A stretch of DNA of 6,557 nucleotides from Propionibacteriaceae bacterium (GTDB taxonomy: Bacteria; Actinomycetota; Actinomycetes; Propionibacteriales; Propionibacteriaceae): contig JAIRVA010000282.1 in NCBI GenBank assembly GCA_031254155.1, forward strand, positions 1-6,557, in the 5' to 3' direction. Of this stretch, positions 1 through 6,557 are shown piece after piece. A program made the translations under genes and the position numbers. Each line of letters opens with the position of its first letter. Within the stretch, counting starts at the first letter, position 1. The notes under the pieces are model-generated. The model was not told the DNA's origin. It was given only the letters and a program-made list of their open reading frames with translations, and did not search any database.

Positions 1-1743
<1,743 letters not shown>

Positions 1744-1752
1744 TCACCTAAC

Positions 1753-1781
1753 CGGACAAAACGGTCTCGAACGCGTATCCT
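1753..1781 (+). promoter_or_regulatory. Possible promoter for crgA and downstream genes
   Basis: In the 82 bp gap between the kinase stop and crgA, CGGACA (1753-1758) and TATCCT (1776-1781) are separated by 17 bases. They weakly resemble a housekeeping -35/-10 pair. A transcript would start near 1788 and leave a leader of about 38 bases. The match at -35 is poor and the genes could instead be read from a promoter upstream of the kinase. Confidence 0.3.
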
Positions 1782-1800
1782 TGGTACGTTGGTACGTACG
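1781..1800 (+). repeat. Tandem 8-bp repeat plus palindrome upstream of crgA
   Basis: TTGGTACG occurs twice in tandem (1781-1788 and 1789-1796) and runs into the perfect palindrome GTACGTAC (1792-1799). It lies just after the possible -10 box, where a repressor operator could sit. The sequence is seen directly; any regulatory role is inference. Confidence 0.4.
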
Positions 1801-1825
1801 CAGGAACTAGAAAGGCGGTGGGCGG

Positions 1826-2113
1826 GTGCCCGAGTCACGAGTGCGTCCGGAGGCAGCTCAGAAGAAGAAGCAGCGCCGGCTTGAACAAGTCGCCGAGATC
1901 CAGGCCGACCGGGAACGCAAGGGCCGTCCGGGCGAGCGGAAGTGGGTACCCCCGCTGTTTGTCGCCGTTCTGCTCATCGGGGTGGCGTGGATCGTCGTGG
2001 CCAACGTGGCCGCGAGCAGCATCCCCTTCATGATCGTTCTGGGCCAGTGGAACATCCTCATCGGCATGGCGCTGATCGCGCTCTCCTTCTTCCTGATGAC
2101 TTTGTGGAAGTAA
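1826..2113 (+). CDS. crgA: Cell division protein CrgA
   Basis: Small actinobacterial divisome membrane protein. In Streptomyces CrgA coordinates growth and septation, and in mycobacteria it binds FtsZ, FtsQ, FtsI and Wag31. The product of 95 residues is normal for the family. The N terminus is very basic and cytoplasmic (MPESRVRPEAAQKKK, then Arg/Lys-rich to about residue 39). Two membrane helices follow (about 43-60 and 74-92), joined by a short outer loop containing SIPFM and GQWNILIG, and the protein ends in TLWK; these are family signatures. The GTG start gives the conserved MPxSxVRP beginning and has a purine-rich AAAGG (1811-1815) about ten bases upstream. An ATG frame nearby (1818) does not encode the family sequence. 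In M. tuberculosis crgA is also close to pknB, but transcribed with other genes between. Confidence 0.95.
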   Translation: MPESRVRPEAAQKKKQRRLEQVAEIQADRERKGRPGERKWVPPLFVAVLLIGVAWIVVANVAASSIPFMIVLGQWNILIGMALIALSFFLMTLWK

Positions 2114-2117
2114 GCGT

Positions 2118-2543
2118 TTGGCCATGTGGTCGAAGAGGAAGAGCGTTGACTACGGTCTGCAGCGTCGCCGGACGCTGACCGAACTCCAGGGTGCGTTGCG
2201 TACCATGGTGAGTCACGACGCCCTCGACGCCGATCCTCTGTTGATCCGGGCCGCCCTCCACCACGGTACGCTGACGGAGCGCCGCTGCCCGGTCGCCGAT
2301 TGTGGGCGCCTGCTGACCCTCAATTACACCTTCGGTGACCAACTCGGCCAGTACTCGGGCCGCATCAAGTCCGAGGCCGAGCTCACCGAGATGGAGAACG
2401 AGTTTGGCGAGTTCACCGTCTACGTCGTCGAGGTTTGTACCGAGTGCGGGTGGAACCACGTTGTCGAGTCGTACGTCCTGGGCGACGGTACGGCGCGCAA
2501 ACCCCCGCGGCGGATCGCCACCGTGGAGGATATTTATGGCTGA
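2118..2543 (+). CDS. DUF5318 family protein with four cysteines (putative zinc ribbon)
   Basis: Matches, from memory, the actinobacterial DUF5318 family (the Rv0049 type): an N-terminal VDYGLQRRR block, RAALHHG, then LNYTFGDQLG, EFTVYVVEVC and WNHVVESYVLG. Function is unknown. Two cysteine pairs, CPVADC (Cys57, Cys62) and CTEC (Cys107, Cys110), suggest a structural metal site, inferred only. There is no signal peptide or membrane helix, so it is probably cytoplasmic. The TTG start is chosen because GGAAG (2106-2110), inside the 3' end of crgA, lies seven bases upstream; an ATG at 2124 is the alternative and would shorten it by two residues. It begins four bases after the crgA stop and its end overlaps the next gene, so it is probably co-transcribed. 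In M. tuberculosis the family member precedes the penicillin-binding protein gene ponA1; here it directly precedes a GT87-like gene. Confidence 0.85.
   Translation: MAMWSKRKSVDYGLQRRRTLTELQGALRTMVSHDALDADPLLIRAALHHGTLTERRCPVADCGRLLTLNYTFGDQLGQYSGRIKSEAELTEMENEFGEFTVYVVEVCTECGWNHVVESYVLGDGTARKPPRRIATVEDIYG
2525..2530 (+). promoter_or_regulatory. Ribosome binding site fixing the GT87 start
   Basis: GGAGGA, five bases before the ATG at 2536, is a strong Shine-Dalgarno sequence. It decides the start of the GT87-like gene, whose frame is open much further upstream, through the DUF5318 gene. Confidence 0.8.
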
Positions 2544-3915
2544 AACGGCGCCGACGACTCCCGCCACCCTCCGGGCGACCGTGGCGTGGGGCGTCACCCG
2601 CCGCCTCGGGGGTCCGCTCGGCGCCCACCGGGGCCGCTTCGCCAAGGCGTGGCCGTACCTCCTGGCCACTCTCTCCTGGGTCATCTGCATGGTCCGGCAG
2701 GTCCCGTGCCGGGCCGACTCGGGCAAGGCCTTCGTGTGGATGTGTTACACCGATCTCACGGCCCTCTACTACCGGGGCGACGGCCTCACCCAGGCGACCG
2801 GTGGCCTGCCGTACGCGAACGTGCAGTGGGAGTATCCCGTCCTCACCGGCTATTTCGTGACCTTCGCCAACTGGCTCTCGTCGCTCTTCGGCGCGGTGAC
2901 GAAACCGGGGGTCGATGGTGCCCAGCTGTTCACCAACGGCTACATCTATTTCGCCGTCAACGCCGTCCTGTTGTTTGGCTGCCTCCTCTGGATCGTGGCC
3001 TCGGTGCTCCGGCTCGCCAGGGGCCGTTCCGGGCTCGCCATCGCGGTCGCCATTTCGCCGACGATCTGGGCGACCGGGCTCATCAACTGGGACCTGTTCG
3101 CCGTCGCCCTGACCATGGCCGGGCTCGTGGCGTGGACGGAGAAGAAACACCCGCTGGCCGGGGTGTGGTGGGGCCTCGCCATCGCCGCGAAGTTCTACCC
3201 GCTCGTCATCGTCGGCGCGCTCGTCGTCGTCGCCCTGCGCCCCGACATCCTGCGGAAGGGGATGACACCCGGCACACTCAACTTCACCCCGCTGCGCCGC
3301 TGGGCCACGATGGCGGGAGCGGCGGCCGCCACCTGGCTCGTCGTCAACCTGCCCATCATGATCACCCATTTCGACGGCTGGAAGCTCTTTTACACCTTCA
3401 ACTCGGACCGCGGCGCCGATCTGGGCTCCTTCTGGTACGGCCTCCAACTGGCCGGGGTCGGGACTACCAACCCGATCTTCTGGTCGCGGGCCTTCATGAT
3501 CCTCGGGTACGTCGGCCTCGCCGCGCTGATCTTCCTCGCCCCGGTACCGCCCAAACCGGTGGAGATCGCCTTCCTGGCGGTCGCCATCATGGTGGCCGGG
3601 AACCTCGTCTACTCCCCGCAGTACGTCCTGTGGACGCTGCCGCTGGTGGTCCTCGCCCGGCCGAAGCGGCTCGACTACGTGGTTTTCACCGTCGCTGAGC
3701 TGACGTACTACCTGTTCATCTGGTGGTACCTCGGCGGCCGCGACCTCGAACCCGGCCCGGGACGGGGACCCTTCTGGTACATCGTCTCGATCTTCCTCCG
3801 CGTCGGCGCGACACTGTGGCTCATGGGACGGGTGGCCTGGGTCATCCGGCGGCGGGTCCCGGCCGAGGCCCCACCACCCGTCGAGGCCCCCCCACCCGCT
3901 GTCGCCGTCGCATGA
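2536..3915 (+). CDS. Polytopic GT87/DUF2029-like glycosyltransferase
   Basis: Probable GT-C fold integral membrane glycosyltransferase, of the kind that uses polyprenyl-phosphate sugars on the outer face of the membrane. Mycobacterial relatives include PimE (GT87) and the Rv0051-type protein near ponA1. The product has 459 residues and about nine or ten hydrophobic segments (first about 39-54; others near 134-158, 166-200, 207-234, 256-277, 317-336, 341-374, 379-399, 412-437). Motifs visible: YTD (71-73), with an Asp in the first outer loop as in GT-C enzymes, EYPVLTG (99-105), NWD (184-186), KFYP (219-222) and SPQY (360-363). The C terminus is Pro-rich with a duplicated EAPPPV/A unit. The ATG overlaps the DUF5318 stop by eight bases (ATGGCTGA), implying translational coupling. 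The acceptor and sugar cannot be read from sequence; mannose is a guess from relatives. Confidence 0.85.
   Translation: MAETAPTTPATLRATVAWGVTRRLGGPLGAHRGRFAKAWPYLLATLSWVICMVRQVPCRADSGKAFVWMCYTDLTALYYRGDGLTQATGGLPYANVQWEYPVLTGYFVTFANWLSSLFGAVTKPGVDGAQLFTNGYIYFAVNAVLLFGCLLWIVASVLRLARGRSGLAIAVAISPTIWATGLINWDLFAVALTMAGLVAWTEKKHPLAGVWWGLAIAAKFYPLVIVGALVVVALRPDILRKGMTPGTLNFTPLRRWATMAGAAAATWLVVNLPIMITHFDGWKLFYTFNSDRGADLGSFWYGLQLAGVGTTNPIFWSRAFMILGYVGLAALIFLAPVPPKPVEIAFLAVAIMVAGNLVYSPQYVLWTLPLVVLARPKRLDYVVFTVAELTYYLFIWWYLGGRDLEPGPGRGPFWYIVSIFLRVGATLWLMGRVAWVIRRRVPAEAPPPVEAPPPAVAVA
3865..3900 (+). repeat. Duplicated Pro-rich C-terminal hexapeptide
   Basis: Two adjacent 18-base units encode EAPPPV and EAPPPA at residues 444-455 of the GT87-like protein, just after its last membrane helix. 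It is a short low-complexity tail, likely cytoplasmic and variable between relatives. Confidence 0.6.
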
Positions 3916-5024
3916 CCACCGAAACCAGCCGCTGGGCCCCCCAGGCCCCCCGCCTGGCCGTCCAGGGCTGGCTCGCCTCACGTCTCGCCCTCATCATCAC
4001 CGCGCTCGTCGTCGCCTGGCAGCACAACTGGTCGCTGAAGGAGACCCTCACCCGCTGGGACGTGGTCCACTACGTCACGGTCGCGGAGACGGGGTACACC
4101 ACGCTCACCCAGGCCGCCTTCTTCCCGGGCCTGCCGCTCATCCTGGCGGCCTGCCGCCTCCTCGGCCTCCCGCCACTGGTCACGGGCGTGGGTGTCGCCC
4201 TCGTCGCCTCTGGCCTGGCTGCCTGGGCACTGTACCGCCTGGCCGGCGGCTCGACGCGCGGCCTGGTCGCCGTACTCAGTTGGTCCCTCGCCCCGATGGC
4301 CGTCTTCACCATCGTCCCCTACACCGAGGCCGTGTTCTGCGCCTTCGCCTTCTGGGCGTGGTGGTACGCGAAACAGAACCGCTGGGCGCTAGCAGCCGGC
4401 CTCGCGGCCGCCGCGGCGCTCACCCGGGTCTCCGGACTGTTCCTCATCGGTGCCCTGGGGTTGTTGGCGCTTCTCACGGCGGGGCGGGTCACCCGGCGGC
4501 TGGTCCGGGTGGCCTGGCTCGGCCTCCCGGTCGCCGTCCTCATCGCCTACGCCGGGTTTCTCCGTGTCCGGTTCGGTTCGTGGTGGGCGTGGTTCGATGC
4601 CCAGCGGGCGGGCTGGGCCCGGACCTTCGACTGGCCGTGGCACGCCTTCGCCATGACCGCCCGCGCGGCCGGGATCGGCACCCCGGGTGACAGCAACTCC
4701 GTCCTCTTCCGGTGGGAGCTGGTCGCCCTCGCCCTCGGTCTCGCCGTCACCATCTGGTCATTCGCGATACGGAAGATCCCGGAGGGCGCCTTCGTCGGCG
4801 CCCACGTCCTCGCGCTCACGTGCCAGATCTGGATCATCTCGCTCGCGCGTGGCGTGGTCGTGTGGTTCCCCCTCTTCACTACCATCGGTTGGGTGAGTAC
4901 CGTCGGGCAGGGCGGTGGGCGACACGACATCCGGCGCGTCGCGGTCGTCACCTTCCTGGGCTTCGAGGGCGTCGCCATGCTGTGGTGGGCGACCCGCTTC
5001 TTCACCGGCGCCTGGTCGGGCTGA
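3912..5024 (+). CDS. PIG-V/GT76-like membrane mannosyltransferase family protein
   Basis: Second GT-C type membrane glycosyltransferase, 370 residues. It resembles bacterial members of the PIG-V (GT76) mannosyltransferase family: RWD (48-50) followed by H53, AETGY (58-62) and AFFPGLP (69-75) form the family's first outer loop, and PYTEAVF (136-142), TRVSG (171-175), DAQRAGW (229-235) and an RGVVVWFPLF block (313-322) fit later signatures. About eight hydrophobic segments are visible. In eukaryotes PIG-V adds mannose to GPI; bacterial relatives are mostly uncharacterised, so sugar and acceptor are unknown. The ATG overlaps the previous stop (ATGA), and no Shine-Dalgarno sequence precedes it, so translation probably depends on reinitiation after the GT87 gene. 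The last 267 bases are covered by the antisense tail of the converging ligase-like gene. Confidence 0.82.
   Translation: MTTETSRWAPQAPRLAVQGWLASRLALIITALVVAWQHNWSLKETLTRWDVVHYVTVAETGYTTLTQAAFFPGLPLILAACRLLGLPPLVTGVGVALVASGLAAWALYRLAGGSTRGLVAVLSWSLAPMAVFTIVPYTEAVFCAFAFWAWWYAKQNRWALAAGLAAAAALTRVSGLFLIGALGLLALLTAGRVTRRLVRVAWLGLPVAVLIAYAGFLRVRFGSWWAWFDAQRAGWARTFDWPWHAFAMTARAAGIGTPGDSNSVLFRWELVALALGLAVTIWSFAIRKIPEGAFVGAHVLALTCQIWIISLARGVVVWFPLFTTIGWVSTVGQGGGRHDIRRVAVVTFLGFEGVAMLWWATRFFTGAWSG
4758..5024. other. 267-bp convergent gene overlap
   Basis: The 3' ends of the GT76-like (+) and ligase-like (-) genes overlap. Codon boundaries coincide on both strands, so a minus-strand stop arises only where the plus gene uses TTA, CTA or TCA. 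These codons are rare at this GC content; the tail ends at the first one met, TCA at 4758-4760. The open tail therefore needs no coding selection. No terminator hairpin is evident between the genes. Confidence 0.8.
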
Positions 5025-6296
5025 CCACAGGAGGGGACGGCCCTGGGGCGACTCGATGTGCCGGGCCAGCAGGGCCATCGTCGCCACGGCCAGGGCCGAC
5101 AGGGGAAAGTCCAGCCAGCTCGCCTGCAACGATGTGCTGGCGGGCAGCAGGACGACTCCCACCGCCACCCAGAAGGCGGGGGCCCGGCTCGCGTCCCACA
5201 AGGGGGTCCGCCGGGTCTGCCACAGCCGGGCAACACCCCACACCAGCACGCCGATGAGCGCGAGCGTGATCTGGACCGCGATGGCAAAACCGTACTGGGC
5301 CGCCAACTCGATGAGCGCGAAGTACGGGCCACCGTACTCGGCGCCGTACGGCCACCGGGCCAGCAGACCGCCCGGCCCGGTGCCGAGAAAGTACGAGTTC
5401 TGCAGAAGTCCCCACGCCGTCTCGATCAACTGCCCGTGCTGCGAGGGCGGCAGCGGCGGCTCCATGCCCACCTCCGCCCAGCGGAACGGGATCGCCGACC
5501 AGCGGACGATGACGACGGCCGCCCCGACGGCGACGAGCAGAGCGGCGACGCGCCAGCGGTACGTCGCGACCCACAGGACGAGCACGGCGAGACAGATCGA
5601 AAAGCCGACGCTGCGGTGCGTTGTCCAGACGACCCAGGTCGCGACACCCGCGATCACGGGGTAGGCCCAGCGCAACCGGTGATCTTTTTCTAGCGCAAAT
5701 CCGATGGGCATGAGAAAAATTCCAGCTATCATTGCTCCGGCTAGATAGCCCGGCGACGGGAACGGTCCGTTGAGCGCGGGCAGGTCGCGGGTCACGCGCT
5801 GGTAGACGGTGATTCCGGCGAGGATGGCGATGGCGTAGAGCCACCCCCGTACGAGCGTCAGAACCGTCTGGCCGTTGCGGTAGAGCTGAACGAGGGCGAT
5901 TGTCAGAGCGATCCACGAAATAACGGCAATACTCTGCAACTGAAAGGCCTCGAGCGGTGGGTGCGACACAAGCGAGGCCACCGTACCGCCAACGATCATC
6001 CCGGCTGACAAGCCAATCATGGCCAGCATCGTGCGCGAGCGGTCAAAATATCGCTGCCAGTCCCAGAACGAAATTCCGAAGAGAAATATGGCAACAAACT
6101 GAAACAGAGGGAATCTTCCCAGTAGCCACGTACCTAATATGGATAAACTTGGCAAAGCGATGAGTATCCATCCGACCCACCTGGGCATCCCCCTCTGGGT
6201 TGCATGATACACAGGCTTTGTTAGCGAATGCGCGGGCGCCCAAGGGCCTGATGACGTCTCAGGACTCTCGGGCAACAACCATTCGCGACATATCAT
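4758..6296 (-). CDS. O-antigen ligase/polymerase-like (Wzy_C type) membrane protein
   Basis: Polytopic protein of 512 residues that looks like the O-antigen ligase/polymerase superfamily, which joins or transfers lipid-linked glycans outside the membrane. About ten hydrophobic segments lie between residues 41 and 412. Family-like signs are TTHRS (225-229, with the Arg that follows a helix in WaaL/Wzy proteins), the long outer loop after it, NSYFLGTGPGG (300-310) and IELAAQYG (329-336). The usual His-Asn of the ligase loop is replaced by Tyr325-Phe326. From about residue 425 to the stop the sequence is hydrophilic and lies antisense to the GT76-like gene, so it may not be conserved. The ATG at 6296 is preferred because GAGGAA lies eight bases upstream; ATG at 6188 (residue 37), just before the first helix, is an alternative with a purine run set too close. 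The first third is lower in GC than the rest. Confidence 0.75.
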   Translation of the reverse strand: MICREWLLPESPETSSGPWAPAHSLTKPVYHATQRGMPRWVGWILIALPSLSILGTWLLGRFPLFQFVAIFLFGISFWDWQRYFDRSRTMLAMIGLSAGMIVGGTVASLVSHPPLEAFQLQSIAVISWIALTIALVQLYRNGQTVLTLVRGWLYAIAILAGITVYQRVTRDLPALNGPFPSPGYLAGAMIAGIFLMPIGFALEKDHRLRWAYPVIAGVATWVVWTTHRSVGFSICLAVLVLWVATYRWRVAALLVAVGAAVVIVRWSAIPFRWAEVGMEPPLPPSQHGQLIETAWGLLQNSYFLGTGPGGLLARWPYGAEYGGPYFALIELAAQYGFAIAVQITLALIGVLVWGVARLWQTRRTPLWDASRAPAFWVAVGVVLLPASTSLQASWLDFPLSALAVATMALLARHIESPQGRPLLWSARPGAGEEAGRPPQHGDALEAQEGDDRDAPDVVSPTALPDGTHPTDGSEEGEPHDHATRERDDPDLAREREDVGADEGALRDLPYRE

Positions 6297-6304
6297 GACA
6301 GAAG

Positions 6305-6310
6305 TTCCTC
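6305..6310 (-). promoter_or_regulatory. Ribosome binding site for the ligase-like gene
   Basis: On the minus strand this reads GAGGAA, eight bases before the ATG at 6296. It favours the longer form of the protein over the internal ATG at 6188. Confidence 0.55.
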
Positions 6311-6382
6311 TTGATGAAATTCTAGTCTACGCTTGGTAACAGGAAGTGTTGGATATATGCTATGTCCTAACGGTTGACTCAC

Positions 6383-6391
6383 TGCTATAGT
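6383..6391 (+). promoter_or_regulatory. Extended -10 promoter for the rightmost gene
   Basis: TGCTATAGT fits the extended -10 form TGnTAnnnT. The base 17 positions upstream has no good -35, as is usual for extended -10 promoters. Transcription would start near 6398, giving a leader of about 27 bases with the GGAG site. A TTGACT lies at 6374-6379 but is too close to pair with this -10. Confidence 0.45.
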
Positions 6392-6414
6392 AAGTTGGCC
6401 ATCTAGTAGAACAC

Positions 6415-6418
6415 GGAG
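6415..6418 (+). promoter_or_regulatory. Ribosome binding site for the rightmost gene
   Basis: GGAG, continuing as GGAGAA, lies six bases before the GTG at 6425 and supports that start. Confidence 0.55.
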
Positions 6419-6424
6419 AATATT

Positions 6425-6557
6425 GTGGAAAAGACCGACGACAAGGTTGTGTTAACAGCCAGCGAGAAGAACCGCATCCGCGGCAAGGAAGCTCTCAAGG
6501 CGTCCACCGTCTTGCAGAACATTCAGAAGCTCAAGAAAGAGGCCAGCTCGGCCCAAC
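6425..6557 (+). CDS. Unrecognised protein, 3' partial, Lys-rich N terminus
   Basis: The first 44 codons of a gene cut by the window edge. The GTG start follows GGAG at good spacing and a promoter-like element about 35 bases upstream. The peptide begins MEKTDDKVVLTASEKNR and continues polar and Lys/Glu-rich with regularly spaced Leu, Val and Ile, suggesting a helix or coiled coil. There is no signal peptide or membrane helix in the part seen. I do not recognise the family. Codon choice turns G/C-rich at third positions after the first dozen codons, which supports it being a real gene. One TTA leucine codon (6452-6454) is notable for this genome. Its place beside the ligase-like gene suggests, but does not show, a link to surface glycans. 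Confidence 0.55.
   Translation, partial: MEKTDDKVVLTASEKNRIRGKEALKASTVLQNIQKLKKEASSAQ

Larger units (their letters stand above)
6297..6424. other. AT-rich divergent intergenic region
   Basis: This is the gap between the ligase-like gene and the rightmost gene, which point away from each other. GC is 50 of 120 in 6301-6420, far below the coding regions to the left. It holds a ribosome binding site for each gene and at least one promoter-like element on the plus strand. It is the only true divergent control region in the window. Confidence 0.7.

Noticed and set aside
2335..2535. Upstream extension of the GT87-like frame
   Set aside because: It overlaps the well-supported DUF5318 gene, encodes Ser/Arg-rich sequence, and the ATG at 2536 has a strong GGAGGA site.
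3723..3911. Upstream extension of the GT76-like frame
   Set aside because: It is Arg/Pro-rich shadow sequence inside the GT87-like gene; the ATG at 3912 gives the expected coupled start.
2413..3981. Long minus-strand open frame of 522 codons opposite the GT87-like gene
   Set aside because: The product is Arg/Gly/Pro/Asp-rich with no recognisable domain and lies wholly antisense to a clear membrane protein gene. Such frames are expected in high-GC DNA.
5025..5060. Possible terminator after the GT76-like gene (CAGG/CCTG pairing)
   Set aside because: The stem is only about four base pairs, has no T-run, and lies inside the converging coding region.
5002..5916. Alternative minus-strand frame of 304 codons inside the ligase-like gene
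   Set aside because: It is Arg/Ala-rich without membrane helices. Only its extreme 3' end is of interest, as the place a frameshifted ligase-like protein would stop.
6374..6379. TTGACT as a -35 box
   Set aside because: It is only six bases from the TATAGT box, and no -10-like hexamer lies 16-18 bases downstream of it.

Overview
This 6.56 kb window is chromosomal DNA from a high-GC Gram-positive bacterium (Actinomycetota). The evidence is strong G/C bias at third codon positions, GTG and TTG starts, a PknB-type kinase with PASTA repeats, CrgA, and a DUF5318-type protein, the last two being actinobacterial families. I cannot fix the genus. The gene order does not match the mycobacterial arrangement.

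Layout. (1) 1-1743 (+): the 3' part of a PknB-like Ser/Thr kinase, lacking only about 28 N-terminal residues, with one membrane helix and three extracellular PASTA repeats. (2) 1826-2113 (+): crgA, a small two-helix divisome protein. (3) 2118-2543 (+): a DUF5318-like protein with four cysteines. (4) 2536-3915 (+): a polytopic GT87/DUF2029-like glycosyltransferase. (5) 3912-5024 (+): a second polytopic GT-C enzyme of the PIG-V/GT76-like mannosyltransferase type. Genes 2 to 5 are packed tightly (4 bp gap, 8 bp overlap, ATGA overlap) and look like one transcription unit. The 82 bp kinase-crgA gap holds a possible promoter. (6) 4758-6296 (-): a polytopic O-antigen ligase/polymerase-like (Wzy/WaaL-type) protein, converging on gene 5 and overlapping it by 267 bp as an open antisense tail. 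(7) 6425-6557 (+): the start of an unrecognised Lys-rich protein, divergent from gene 6 across an AT-rich 128 bp gap and cut by the window edge.

Theme. All recognised genes concern the cell envelope: a muropeptide-sensing kinase, a division-site scaffold, two probable polyprenyl-phosphate-sugar-dependent transferases, and a glycan ligase or polymerase. A plausible reading is a growth and division cluster joined to a surface-glycan module. Base composition falls from roughly 70% or more GC to about 42-47% near the right end (about 6060-6420), as is often seen at the edge of a variable polysaccharide locus.

I found no CRISPR array, tRNA, rRNA, insertion sequence or obvious new defence or mobile system. 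The most notable points are the unusual gene order (DUF5318 directly followed by GT87 with no penicillin-binding protein between), the long in-register convergent overlap, and the ligase-like protein lacking the usual WaaL histidine.
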